Origin: an uncultured Bacteroidales bacterium | Lineage (GTDB): Bacteria > Bacteroidota > Bacteroidia > Bacteroidales > UBA11471 | Reading direction: 5' to 3' | Assembly (NCBI GenBank): GCA_947589325.1 | Contig: CANQAM010000012.1 | Coordinates: 1 to 59,453 of the forward strand | Length of the DNA stretch: 59,453 nt | Shown here: in pieces, positions 26,256 through 35,145 of the stretch | How the letters are laid out: every line of letters starts with the position of its first letter | How positions within the stretch are numbered: position 1 is the first letter of the stretch | Made by a program: the position numbers and the translations under genes | Notes under the pieces: generated by a model | Seen by the model: the letters and a program-made list of their open reading frames with translations, nothing else | The model's database searches: none | Told to the model about the DNA's origin: nothing

Positions 26256-26858
26256 TCAGTTTTCTTTCAGGTTATATCTTATTTTGAATAAATAGGGTAT
26301 CACATTCGATATTTCGGAAGCAAATCCCATTTTGGAAGGGACGATGAGGTTGAGTATCGCCCCGTTTCCCACATAGCGCAAGGGATATTCTATGCCCAAA
26401 CCGTATTGATAATACTGGGAAGAATTGGGACCCTCCTGCGTAGTATAATCGAAAAAATAGGTATCGCTCGCACCGGAGGAGTCGCTCCAATTGCCCCCCC
26501 ACCGATCATCGACACCGGTTGCCCACAACGTAAGACTCATGCGTTCGAAACGAAAATATACGCGGTCGCCCGGACGGAAAAACGTGCCGGAGGGCTCTCT
26601 GTATCCCATTTCTACAATCTGCATATACACACCGTCGGGGAGAATGTAAAAAGGCGGATTTTCCGAATTTTCACGTGTCAGGAAATTTCCGTCTGCCGGC
26701 AGGGAGGCCGTTGTCCGACCGTCGCTCGACAAATATTTATTGATGGCATTATCTTCTTCTTTTCGCAACTCGATGTATGATTTCCCGTTTTTGCAAGAGA
26801 AAAGCAACATACAAGCCAATGCGGCAAACACGAGTCCTGTTCCGATTTTTATCTTCAT
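26256..26858 (-). CDS. DUF4827 FKBP-like lipoprotein
   Basis: The 200-residue product has a lipoprotein signal with C22 (LFSC) and then KNGKSYIELRKEEDNAINKYL, a pattern I know from Bacteroidales DUF4827 proteins. The rest resembles a divergent FKBP fold (FRPGDRVYFRFERMSL; LNLIVPSKMGF near the end), but without the usual isomerase signature residues. It probably works as a binding or chaperone protein in the envelope. It lies 1 base from nrnA and 7 bases from glmM, so it is co-transcribed with both. Confidence 0.82.
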   Translation of the reverse strand: MKIKIGTGLVFAALACMLLFSCKNGKSYIELRKEEDNAINKYLSSDGRTTASLPADGNFLTRENSENPPFYILPDGVYMQIVEMGYREPSGTFFRPGDRVYFRFERMSLTLWATGVDDRWGGNWSDSSGASDTYFFDYTTQEGPNSSQYYQYGLGIEYPLRYVGNGAILNLIVPSKMGFASEISNVIPYLFKIRYNLKEN

Positions 26859-26859
26859 A

Positions 26860-27903
26860 TCACGATTCTTTTTTCGCCTGTTCGGTAAGACGAGCTATCA
26901 GCGGCAGCAATTTTTTCAAAGCATCGCACGCTTCCTGCAACGTGCCGAGAAATTCACCGCCCGCCGCATTGAGGTGTCCGCCGCCGTTGAAGTATTCTTC
27001 CGCGATTTTATTAGCAGGAAACGAACCTTTCGAGCGCAGCGATATTTTTATCAGATTGGTTTCTTCGCGTACGAATGCCGAGAAATAGATATTTTCTATC
27101 GACAACGGTACATTGACCAACCCTTCGGTGTCGCCCTTCTGGTAGCGATAGTGATTCAACTCCCGCTGCGAAAGCGAAATAATGGCAACTCCCTGCAAAG
27201 GAAACAGCTCCATTTTCCGAGAAATCGCGTAACTGTTGAGTTGCAGTTTTTCCGCACGGTTGTTATTGTGCAGCCGTGCATACACGGTGTCTTTGTTCAA
27301 TCCTTTTTTTATCAGCTCAGCGATGATGAGGTAAGTTTCAGGCGAATTGGAGTTGTAGGTGAAATTGCCCGTATCGGTCATCATGCCCGTATAAATGGCG
27401 GCAGCCGCGTCGAGAGTCAGCCGGTCGAACAGCCCCAGCGAACAGATAACCCGAAAGAGGAGTTCGCAGGTCGAAGATATTTCGGGGTGCGACACCGTCA
27501 TATCGCAAAAAGGTTTCGGGGCAAGATGATGGTCTATCAAAACTTTTTTCGCCGGCGAAGCACACAAGACGTCTTCCATCTGATCGACCCGTTTCGGTTC
27601 GTTGAAGTCGAGGCAGAAAATGAGGTCGGCACGCCCCAGCAATTCCTTTGCAAAATCGGCATATTGGGAATAGACAAGAATGTCTTTGCACCCTTTGAGA
27701 AAACGCAAATCGGCAGGATAGGCATCGGGCGTAACGACATGAACATCTTTTCCCAATTCGGTCAAAAGATTCCACAACGCCAGCGACGAGCCTATGGCGT
27801 CGCCATCGGGCGCCACATGGCAGACAATGACAATGCGGCTCGCCTCATCGATCAGCTGCCCCATTTTATCGGCTTGTGCTTTGGTCAGAATCTTCGGAAT
27901 CAT
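26860..27903 (-). CDS. nrnA: DHH-family phosphoesterase, NrnA type (oligoribonuclease / pAp phosphatase)
   Basis: NrnA degrades very short RNA oligomers to mononucleotides and can dephosphorylate 3'-phosphoadenosine phosphate. The 347-residue protein has the metal motifs HVAPDGDAIGSS (D33, D35), FCLDF, the DHH motif in VLIDHHLAP and GMMTDTGNF, and the C-terminal DHHA1 motif GGGHLNAAGG. Length and motif order are normal. It is the first gene of the three-gene unit and has its own promoter. Confidence 0.93.
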   Translation of the reverse strand: MIPKILTKAQADKMGQLIDEASRIVIVCHVAPDGDAIGSSLALWNLLTELGKDVHVVTPDAYPADLRFLKGCKDILVYSQYADFAKELLGRADLIFCLDFNEPKRVDQMEDVLCASPAKKVLIDHHLAPKPFCDMTVSHPEISSTCELLFRVICSLGLFDRLTLDAAAAIYTGMMTDTGNFTYNSNSPETYLIIAELIKKGLNKDTVYARLHNNNRAEKLQLNSYAISRKMELFPLQGVAIISLSQRELNHYRYQKGDTEGLVNVPLSIENIYFSAFVREETNLIKISLRSKGSFPANKIAEEYFNGGGHLNAAGGEFLGTLQEACDALKKLLPLIARLTEQAKKES

Positions 27904-27923
27904 ATCTTCTTTTTTTCAAACTG

Positions 27924-27931
27924 CAAATATA
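27924..27931 (-). promoter_or_regulatory. -7 element of nrnA-DUF4827-glmM
   Basis: The minus strand reads TATATTTG, 20 bases before the nrnA ATG. Confidence 0.65.
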
Positions 27932-28075
27932 CGGATATTATTTTGAATAATCCGTGCTTTCGGCATACGATTTATTAATTGCATTTTTCCCGTTCCGGTT
28001 GAGAGGTTTAACTTTTTTCAAAATAAAATTTTCCTATTTTTATCATTATCGGTTAATCATTTCGCATATTATATT

Positions 28076-28083
28076 TATTTTTG
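28076..28083 (+). promoter_or_regulatory. -7 element (TATTTTTG) of the MBOAT gene
   Basis: Exact TAnnTTTG within an AT-rich stretch, 40 bases before the ATG at 28124. Confidence 0.6.
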
Positions 28084-28123
28084 CAACAAAAACTTATAAT
28101 ACTCATCGCATCAATCCTATGCC

Positions 28124-29527
28124 ATGCTGTTCAACTCCCTGAATTTTTTACTCTTTTTTCCGGTTGTCTGCATCATCTATTTCGCCATTCCGGCGTTGAA
28201 GTGGCGAAACCTCTTCCTGCTGGCGGCAAGCTACTGGTTTTACATGAATTGGAAGCCGGCGTATGCGCTGCTGCTGCTCACGAGCACGGCGGTTACTTAC
28301 GTCGCCGCTCTCGGCATCGACCGCTGCGCGGGCCGGCGCGGAAAACGGGCGTGGCTGACGGCGAGCCTCGTGCTCAACCTCGCCATTCTGTTCTTGTTCA
28401 AGTATTACAACTTTGCAGCGGAATCGCTCTCGCTGCTGCTCGAACATCTGGGGATAGCGCTGCCGATGCCGGAGTTCGGGCTGCTCCTGCCCGTTGGCAT
28501 ATCGTTCTACACGTTTCAGGCGCTGGGTTATTCCATCGACGTCTATCGAGGGCAGACGGCGGTCGAAAAAAACTTTTTCACCTATGCCCTGTTCGTCTCG
28601 TTTTTCCCGCAGCTCGTGGCAGGTCCTATCGAGCGTTCGACCCACCTGCTGCCGCAATTCAAGGTGAAGCAGCGCTTAGACTACGATGCTGTCATGGAGG
28701 GTATCCGGCTGATGATTTGGGGCTATTTTCTGAAACTGGCTCTTGCCGACCGGTGCGGCACCTATGTCGATGCCGTTTATAACAACCTGACGCAGCACAA
28801 CGGCGGTTCCTATCTGCTGGCATCGTTGATTTTCCCGTTCCAGATTTACGGCGACTTTGCCGGCTATTCGCTCGTGGCTATCGGGGCGGCGCGGGTGATG
28901 GGCTTCCGACTGATGGACAACTTCCGCCGACCCTACTTCGCGGCTACGGTTACCGACTTCTGGCACCGGTGGCACATTTCGCTCTCCACGTGGTTCAAGG
29001 ACTATGTCTATATTCCGCTCGGGGGAAACCGGGTGGGCAAGGCGCGCGGCTATTTCAACCTGTTGGTTACGTTCGTCGTTTCGGGAGCGTGGCACGGTGC
29101 CAACTGGACGTTCATCGTGTGGGGTGCGCTGCACGGCATCATTCTCTGCATCGAGAAGTTCTTGGGTTTTGCCAAGAAGCCGATGTCGGGTGCGAGCAAG
29201 TTTTTCCATTGGCTTGCCACGTTCTGCCTCGTGGCATTAGCATGGATATTTTTCCGTGCCGAAACGGTTGCCGATGCCGGACGGATTATCAAAGGCATTT
29301 TTACGAATTTGGAAATGCCTTATTTACCCCTCGCTGACTGTATGGCTATTTTCATGGCGTTGTCTATTGTGCTTTTCAAAGAGTGCAAAGATGAGTTTCA
29401 TTGGAATATCCATCTGTCCGATTCCCGATATTGGGTGGTACGGCACACGTATATTGCTGCCGCCATTTGTTACATTCTTCTTTTCGGCGTGTTGAACGGC
29501 GACCAATTTATTTACTTCCAATTTTAA
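28124..29527 (+). CDS. MBOAT-family O-acyltransferase (AlgI-like)
   Basis: Membrane-bound O-acyltransferases move acetyl or other acyl groups onto extracytoplasmic polysaccharides. The 467-residue protein is a multi-helix membrane protein beginning LFNSLNFLLFFPVVCIIYF, as AlgI homologues do. The core motifs are FWHRWHISLSTWFKDYVYIP and SGAWHGANWTFIVWGALHG, the latter with the conserved catalytic histidine near residue 323. It is followed after 4 bases by an SGNH-like protein that probably completes acyl transfer. Which glycan is modified cannot be read from this locus. Confidence 0.93.
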   Translation: MLFNSLNFLLFFPVVCIIYFAIPALKWRNLFLLAASYWFYMNWKPAYALLLLTSTAVTYVAALGIDRCAGRRGKRAWLTASLVLNLAILFLFKYYNFAAESLSLLLEHLGIALPMPEFGLLLPVGISFYTFQALGYSIDVYRGQTAVEKNFFTYALFVSFFPQLVAGPIERSTHLLPQFKVKQRLDYDAVMEGIRLMIWGYFLKLALADRCGTYVDAVYNNLTQHNGGSYLLASLIFPFQIYGDFAGYSLVAIGAARVMGFRLMDNFRRPYFAATVTDFWHRWHISLSTWFKDYVYIPLGGNRVGKARGYFNLLVTFVVSGAWHGANWTFIVWGALHGIILCIEKFLGFAKKPMSGASKFFHWLATFCLVALAWIFFRAETVADAGRIIKGIFTNLEMPYLPLADCMAIFMALSIVLFKECKDEFHWNIHLSDSRYWVVRHTYIAAAICYILLFGVLNGDQFIYFQF

Positions 29528-29531
29528 TGGT

Positions 29532-30473
29532 ATGAAACGACTGATATATAGCATATTGTTTATTGTTATTCTTTTATTTGCGTTCGATAGGATAGGCGGA
29601 AAAATTCTATGGGAACTAAACAAATATACCAAAAACCGCATTCTTGTAAAAATAAACAGAATTGAAAATGGGCTGTCGGAATCTGTCGTCATATTTGGAA
29701 CCTCGCGTGCCAATAATCATTATGTATCTTCTATTCTGTCCGATTCATTAGAACTATCTGTCTATAATGCCGGATTAACAGGCTCTCGCGATATTTATTC
29801 GCAATATATATCTCTCTTGCCATGCGTTGCCTATAAATCGGTACCAAAAATCGTATGTCTGGAACTCTCACCGACAGACTATATTGTTAAAGATGATGAT
29901 CCTTACAGTGCCATAAGACGATATGCCCTTTATATCGGAATGTCGGAACAAACGGACGCTGTTTTTAAGGAAGCAGGGTATTATCCATATTACCAGATAT
30001 CGCATTTATACCGCTACAATAATACTGCCATTCAGTTATTAAACGGATTGATTTACAGCAGAAATGAAAAAGCAGAAGACAACGGCTATATACCTCTTCC
30101 GCCGCCTCCGCATTTTCCCGATACATTGAAGAACAGCGACTTCGTCTTTTCATGCGACAGCAACAAAGTGAAATATATCCGGAAATTCATATCGTTGTGC
30201 CGCGAACACAATATACTCTTGGTTTTCACCGTATCACCGGTTTATTTGATTGCGAGTCCCAATGAATATGGCGTGCTGAAACAGATAGCCGATGAAAACG
30301 GCATTCCTTTCTTCGATTACCATTCGGCAGGACTGTATCTCGACCACCCCGAATATTTCAAAGACAACGTACATTTATGGGACAAGGGGGCACGACTCTT
30401 TACCTCCGTTTTTGCCCACGACTTGAAAATGTATCTCGATTCTGTCGGTTTCTTTAAGCAAGAGGTAGAATAA
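29532..30473 (+). CDS. Membrane-anchored SGNH-like protein, probable partner of the MBOAT acyltransferase
   Basis: The 313-residue product has an N-terminal signal anchor (residues 4-20) and then an SGNH/GDSL-like outline. The nucleophile block is VVIFGTSRANNHY with Ser58, and the late DNVHLWDKG carries the Asp278/His281 pair expected of the family. AlgJ, AlgX and DltD proteins with this arrangement work beside MBOAT proteins in polysaccharide or teichoic acid acylation. Only the motifs and the 4-base spacing from the MBOAT gene support that link. The gene is visibly more AT-rich than its neighbours, especially 29560-30060, hinting at separate origin. Confidence 0.75.
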   Translation: MKRLIYSILFIVILLFAFDRIGGKILWELNKYTKNRILVKINRIENGLSESVVIFGTSRANNHYVSSILSDSLELSVYNAGLTGSRDIYSQYISLLPCVAYKSVPKIVCLELSPTDYIVKDDDPYSAIRRYALYIGMSEQTDAVFKEAGYYPYYQISHLYRYNNTAIQLLNGLIYSRNEKAEDNGYIPLPPPPHFPDTLKNSDFVFSCDSNKVKYIRKFISLCREHNILLVFTVSPVYLIASPNEYGVLKQIADENGIPFFDYHSAGLYLDHPEYFKDNVHLWDKGARLFTSVFAHDLKMYLDSVGFFKQEVE

Positions 30474-30479
30474 AAACCA

Positions 30480-30508
30480 GCAGGCGTGACCCGACGGGTC
30501 GCGCCTGC
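30480..30508 (-). terminator. Terminator of the OPT transporter gene
   Basis: A 13-bp stem (30480-30492 with 30496-30508, one G-U) with a GAC loop runs into a T5 tract on the minus strand. It also sits 6 bases past the convergent SGNH gene. Confidence 0.8.
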
Positions 30509-30528
30509 CTGCATTATAAAAACACCTT

Positions 30529-32505
30529 TTATTTTTTTGCGTTCAAAGACGACTTCGCCAGATAGCCAATCAACAGCAGATACATCACCAAACCAAGCGA
30601 TTGCAGCATGGTTTCGTTCCATGTGCAAACGTATTCAAATCCGGCAAAACGTATCGCCGCGCTTACCACGCCCATGAGCGCACCGCCGGCAATGAATCCC
30701 GAAGCCAGCAGCGTGCCTTTTTCCAAACGGGCTTTGTTGAGTTCCTTATCGGTGGAACGGGTGGAGACATACCAGCTTACCAATCCGCCGATAACCAGCG
30801 GGGTATTCAGTTCTAACGGAATGAACATACCGAGCGCAAAAGCCAGCGCCGGCACTTTGAGCCAAGTAAGCAGCAGGGCTATCAACGCCCCTACGCCATA
30901 GAGCAGCCACGGCGCACCCTGTCCCGACATAAGGGGCTGTATGACGGCAGCCATGGCGTTGGCTTGCGGAGCAGCCAGCGCATGGTCGCCCGTGAAGCCG
31001 TAGGTCTTGTTCAGAATAATCATGACACCGCCCACCGTAGCCGCAGCCACTAACGTGCCGACGAATTTCCACGTCTGCTGTTTGGCAGGCGTGGAGCCTA
31101 ACCAATAACCTATTTTCAAGTCGGTAACCAACTCGCCGGCTGTGGAGAGGGCTGTGCATACCACGCCACCGATGACCAATGCCGCCACCATGCCCGACGT
31201 GCCCGACAATCCCGATGCCACCAGCACCACCGATGCCAAGATAAGCGACATGAGCGTCATACCCGATACGGGGTTGGTGCCCACTATGGCAATGGCATTC
31301 GCCGCCACCGTCGTAAAGAGGAAGGCGATAAGCGTTACCACGACAAAGGCTATGAGCGCCTGTATGAAATTGTGAATCACGCCGAGATAGAAAAAGAGCA
31401 ATATCAAAACCAGCGTGAGAGCAATGGCAAGCACGAGCGATTTCATGGCGATGTCGCGCTGCGTGCGTTTCACGACGACACGCGAGGCGGCAGCCTGCCC
31501 GCGCAGCTCTTTCGACGCCAGCCCCACCGCGCTGCGTATCACGCCCCACGAGCGGACAATGCCGATGACACCCGCCATGGCTATGCCGCCGATGCCGATG
31601 TAACGGGCGTAAGTGGTAAATATCTGTTCGGGCGTCATGGCGCCGACGGTAACGGCTACGTCGCCGCTGTTGAGTTGCAGCACGGTATCGCCCCATATCA
31701 GATTGAATCCGGGTATCAGTAGCAGCCACACGAATATGGAGCCGGCACAGATAATCAGACAGTATTTCAGTCCGACGATGTAACCGAGACCCAATACGGC
31801 AGCGCCGGTATTGACCTTGAACACCAGTTTGGCTTTTTCGGCAACGGCTTCGCCGAAAGGCAGCACACGGGTGGTGAGCACCTCGCTCCACCAACCGAAC
31901 GTAGATAAGACGAAGTCGTAAAGTCCGCCGATAAGTCCGGCGAAAATCAGCGGCTTCGCCTGACTGCCGCCCTTCTGTCCGGAGATGAGAATCTGCGTCG
32001 TCGCCGTAGCTTCGGGGAAAGGATATTTTCCGTGCATATCCGACACGAAATATTTGCGGAACGGTATCAGAAAAAGAATACCCAAGACCCCGCCCAAAAG
32101 CGAGCTTAAAAAGATTTGCAGGAAACCTGCCGACAGTCCGGGTATGATGTAAAGCGCAGGCAGGGTGAAAATCACGCCGGCGACGACATTGCCCGAACAG
32201 GCTCCGATGGATTGTATGATGACATTCTCGCCCAGCGCATCTTTCCGTTTGGCGGCGGTGGAGAGCCCGACGGCAATGATGGCGATAGGTATGGCAGCCT
32301 CGAACACCTGCCCCACTTTCAGTCCCAGATAGGCGGCAGCCGCCGAAAAGACGATTGCCATGAGAATGCCCCACGACACCGACCACGGGGTTACTTCACG
32401 ATAGTTTTTGTCGGGCGACATGACGGGGCGGTACTCCTCTCCCTCTTTCAGTTCCCGAAAAGCATTTTCCGGCAGACCCGCCGGAAGTTTGTCTTCTTCT
32501 TTCAT
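30529..32505 (-). CDS. OPT-family oligopeptide transporter
   Basis: OPT transporters are proton-coupled inner-membrane carriers for small peptides or metal chelates. The 658-residue protein has a short acidic cytosolic start (EEDKLPAGLPENAFRELKEGEEY) and then about fifteen hydrophobic segments. Bacterial OPT hallmarks include AAYLGLKVGQVFEAAIPIAI and IGACSGNVVAGVIF near the N-terminus and KYPFPEATATTQILISGQKG. Length is typical. It lies 116 bases behind the glycosyltransferase gene on the same strand and no -7 element is evident, so its promoter is uncertain. Substrate unknown. Confidence 0.92.
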   Translation of the reverse strand: MKEEDKLPAGLPENAFRELKEGEEYRPVMSPDKNYREVTPWSVSWGILMAIVFSAAAAYLGLKVGQVFEAAIPIAIIAVGLSTAAKRKDALGENVIIQSIGACSGNVVAGVIFTLPALYIIPGLSAGFLQIFLSSLLGGVLGILFLIPFRKYFVSDMHGKYPFPEATATTQILISGQKGGSQAKPLIFAGLIGGLYDFVLSTFGWWSEVLTTRVLPFGEAVAEKAKLVFKVNTGAAVLGLGYIVGLKYCLIICAGSIFVWLLLIPGFNLIWGDTVLQLNSGDVAVTVGAMTPEQIFTTYARYIGIGGIAMAGVIGIVRSWGVIRSAVGLASKELRGQAAASRVVVKRTQRDIAMKSLVLAIALTLVLILLFFYLGVIHNFIQALIAFVVVTLIAFLFTTVAANAIAIVGTNPVSGMTLMSLILASVVLVASGLSGTSGMVAALVIGGVVCTALSTAGELVTDLKIGYWLGSTPAKQQTWKFVGTLVAAATVGGVMIILNKTYGFTGDHALAAPQANAMAAVIQPLMSGQGAPWLLYGVGALIALLLTWLKVPALAFALGMFIPLELNTPLVIGGLVSWYVSTRSTDKELNKARLEKGTLLASGFIAGGALMGVVSAAIRFAGFEYVCTWNETMLQSLGLVMYLLLIGYLAKSSLNAKK

Positions 32506-32621
32506 CGGTATTTTATATTATGTATATCGCCTCTCTGCGGAGAAGCAGGCGCAAGTTAGCCATTTTTCCCGACATATCGGCATAAAGCCGGAATATCTTT
32601 GTTCCCTGTCAAAAAGAATTT

Positions 32622-34208
32622 TTATTCCGTACGGTTGCCGGCAAGATGCTCGGCGGCTGCTTTCAGGTCGAATCGCAACAGGTAGGTATCGGGATTTTGC
32701 AAATGCAGCACGACCGGAAAAAGGTCTGGATTCTGCTGTATGGCAGGATAAAGATAGAGCGGCGTAGAGCTGTAACCCAACTGTTCCAAAATGACGAAAT
32801 CGGCTTTTCGCGCCACGAGGTCGGCAATGAGAGCATCGGCATCTTTTGTAAACAGATAGCGGGTAGCAAAGTGAGCCGGTGCAAAATAGGAGAACAGTTC
32901 CGGTTTGCGACAAACGACTATCGCACCGGCAGGCAGCTGCTTTTGCATGGTTTCCGCAATCCTGAAATAGTTGCGGTATGCGGACGGAAACGGCTGCCGC
33001 GACAGCTGCGCCTGCGCTTCTATGGGCGTGTACATAGGAATAAGCAGGAACAAAGCCGCGTATGCCCAGCGCTGTACGTGCACGGCATCGATTGTCGTCT
33101 TCATTATTTTACGGGCTGCCAGCACCAACAAATTGTACAGACCGAAATAAAAAAACAGATAGAGAAACGGAGCCACCGGCACAACATAGCGGCTGCCGTT
33201 GCCGCCATGCCACAAGGCAAACAGCCCGATATTCGCCGCGATGAATCCGAGAAAAGGATAGCGGAAGTTTTTTCCGCCCAGCGACCAACAGCCATACAGC
33301 ACAACCGCAAGTATCGCCAAGCCGGCAACGATGCCGCCGAATCCCGACGGGTGCTGATAATCGATAGAGAGGAAAGGAAAAAGAATTTCGGCAAACCCTT
33401 TGAGCACGGTTTCGTCGAAGTTGGTTATCATTTTGGAGAACATCTCGCCCACGCTCGACACGGTTCCCATTTCGGGACGCCACGGATTGACGACCATAAT
33501 CGTACCGAAATAGCGCGACTCTATGCCGCAGACCGCATTGCGCACCGACCACGGCAGGAGCAGCAGCACGATGCCGCCGATGGAAGCTGCCGCAGCTTTC
33601 CACTCTTTGCGAAAAAGGAAAAACAACAACACGGCAAAGAGTATCGACGCCCCTACGGCACGGATATAATAGGCGGCTCCTGCTGCCAACAATGCGGCGT
33701 AAAAATACGGCGACCGGTAAAACGACGCCGGCTGCTGCACCGCATACCGGTACAACGCCGCAAAAGCAAGCGTCACGCAGGCGAGATAAAGCATTTCGGA
33801 CATCGCCATCAACGCAAAGTGCATCAGGTGGGGCGAAAAGCAGGTAAGCAGCGCCACCGTCGCCGCCACGGCGACATTGTTTCCCGACAGGCGGCGCGAC
33901 AGAGCGAAAAGCACCACAATGGAAAACAGCAGCAACAGTCCGTTGAGAATTTTGAAGAATACGAGGTTATCGATTCCCACCCACATAAACAGCGCCAAGA
34001 AAAAAGGATACCCGGGCGGGAAATGTCCGGCAGGGGTAATACCGTCGGGCGCGACGTTGGAGTAGCCCAACCCGTGAGAGAGATTTCGCGCCAGCTGTAT
34101 GTAAGAGGCATTGTCGCCGTTCAGGTCGAGTTTGGCATCGAAACAAAAGGCATAGACGGCAGTAAACACCAGCACGACAGCCAACAGGGGAATGTATTTC
34201 TTCATCAT
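32622..34208 (-). CDS. GT-C fold glycosyltransferase, GT39/ArnT-like membrane protein
   Basis: The 528-residue protein is a polytopic membrane enzyme of the dolichyl-phosphate-sugar-dependent type. It begins with a membrane helix and a first periplasmic loop holding the acidic motif LDLNGDNASYIQLARNL, and HFPPGYPFFLALFMW follows, as in GT39/GT83 enzymes. Around nine to eleven helices follow, then a C-terminal periplasmic domain (about 395-528). Such enzymes transfer a sugar from a polyprenyl-phosphate donor to lipid A, glycan or protein. The GT2 gene immediately upstream (8-base gap) probably makes that donor. The acceptor is unknown. Confidence 0.83.
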   Translation of the reverse strand: MMKKYIPLLAVVLVFTAVYAFCFDAKLDLNGDNASYIQLARNLSHGLGYSNVAPDGITPAGHFPPGYPFFLALFMWVGIDNLVFFKILNGLLLLFSIVVLFALSRRLSGNNVAVAATVALLTCFSPHLMHFALMAMSEMLYLACVTLAFAALYRYAVQQPASFYRSPYFYAALLAAGAAYYIRAVGASILFAVLLFFLFRKEWKAAAASIGGIVLLLLPWSVRNAVCGIESRYFGTIMVVNPWRPEMGTVSSVGEMFSKMITNFDETVLKGFAEILFPFLSIDYQHPSGFGGIVAGLAILAVVLYGCWSLGGKNFRYPFLGFIAANIGLFALWHGGNGSRYVVPVAPFLYLFFYFGLYNLLVLAARKIMKTTIDAVHVQRWAYAALFLLIPMYTPIEAQAQLSRQPFPSAYRNYFRIAETMQKQLPAGAIVVCRKPELFSYFAPAHFATRYLFTKDADALIADLVARKADFVILEQLGYSSTPLYLYPAIQQNPDLFPVVLHLQNPDTYLLRFDLKAAAEHLAGNRTE

Positions 34209-34216
34209 AACCTCAG

Positions 34217-34963
34217 TTATTTTTTACGGAAAAGTTTCGACTTTGCCAAATGCCACTTGCACAAACGGTAAAGAAACGAAACCCGCAGCACGCCCAATCC
34301 GTAAACGGCGCTGCGCCGCAGGTTGATGGACGAGGCTTCGGCAAAATATTTGGTGGGACACGTGATTTCGCCTATTTCGTAACCTGCCCAGAATATCTGC
34401 GCCAGCATTTCGTTGTCGAACACGAAGTCGTCGGAGCCGGCATGATAGTCGATAGCCCGCAGCACCTCTGCCGAAAAAGCCCGATAACCGGTATGATATT
34501 CCGAAAGTTTTTGATTGAGCAGCACGTTTTGTACGAATGTCAATATGCGGTTGGAAATATATTTGAGCATGGGCATACCGCCTTTGAGTGCGCCCTTGCC
34601 CAAGATGCGCGACGCCAGTACGACGGGATAAACGCCATTCGCTATGACATAAGCCATCGAGGCGATAAGTTTCGGCGTATATTGATAATCGGGGTGCACC
34701 ATAATCACCACATCGGCGCCCAGCGCCAGCGCACGGTCGTAACAGGTTTTCTGATTTCCGCCGTAACCTTTGTTGCGCTCGTGCACCAATACTTCTTTTA
34801 TGCCGATGCGGTGAGCTTCGTCCACCGTATTGTCGTTGCTGCAATCGTCGGTGAGTATCACCTCATCGACAATATCGAAAGGTATTTCGTCGTATGTCTG
34901 TTTCAATGTTTTCTCGGCATTGTAAGCCGGCATCACGACCACAATTTTCTTATTTCCTATCAT
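34217..34963 (-). CDS. Family 2 glycosyltransferase, polyprenyl-phosphate sugar synthase-like
   Basis: GT2 enzymes of this type transfer a sugar from a nucleotide donor to polyprenyl phosphate at the inner membrane face. The 248-residue protein has the donor-binding start VVVMPAYNAEKTLKQTYDEIP, LTDDCSNDNT, the GNQKTCYDRAL stretch, and VIMVHPDYQY with the metal-binding acidic residue. No C-terminal membrane helices are evident, as in Dpm1-like enzymes rather than ArnC. It is transcribed ahead of the GT-C gene from its own promoter. The pair fits a donor-synthase plus transferase module. Confidence 0.87.
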   Translation of the reverse strand: MIGNKKIVVVMPAYNAEKTLKQTYDEIPFDIVDEVILTDDCSNDNTVDEAHRIGIKEVLVHERNKGYGGNQKTCYDRALALGADVVIMVHPDYQYTPKLIASMAYVIANGVYPVVLASRILGKGALKGGMPMLKYISNRILTFVQNVLLNQKLSEYHTGYRAFSAEVLRAIDYHAGSDDFVFDNEMLAQIFWAGYEIGEITCPTKYFAEASSINLRRSAVYGLGVLRVSFLYRLCKWHLAKSKLFRKK

Positions 34964-34980
34964 GGTTATTCGTTTGGGTA

Positions 34981-34988
34981 CAAAGATA
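34981..34988 (-). promoter_or_regulatory. -7 element of the GT2/GT-C unit
   Basis: The minus strand reads TATCTTTG, 17 bases before the GT2 ATG. Confidence 0.65.
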
Positions 34989-35145
34989 TATATTTTTAAC
35001 CCTTTCTTTTCATTTCGTTTTCATTTTTTATCAATACCACGAAATAAATATCTCCCCAAATGCGTCGTTCGCAAATTCTCCGAAAAAAAATATTTTTATC
35101 GGAAATGTTGCCGATACCATTTTTTTTGTACTTTTGTAAGAACGA
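34989..35145. other. Divergent intergenic region, part of a 346-base interval without annotated long genes
   Basis: The GT2 promoter is at the left edge and the pyrB promoter at the right edge. In between is AT-rich DNA without a convincing coding frame or hairpin. The remaining 164 bases before pyrB are the leader described separately. Confidence 0.6.
35129..35136 (+). promoter_or_regulatory. -7 element (TACTTTTG) of the pyrB operon
   Basis: An exact TAnnTTTG with a TTG at 35108-35110, 18 bases upstream, as a possible -33 element. Transcription would start near 35143, leaving a leader of about 165 bases before pyrB. Confidence 0.7.
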
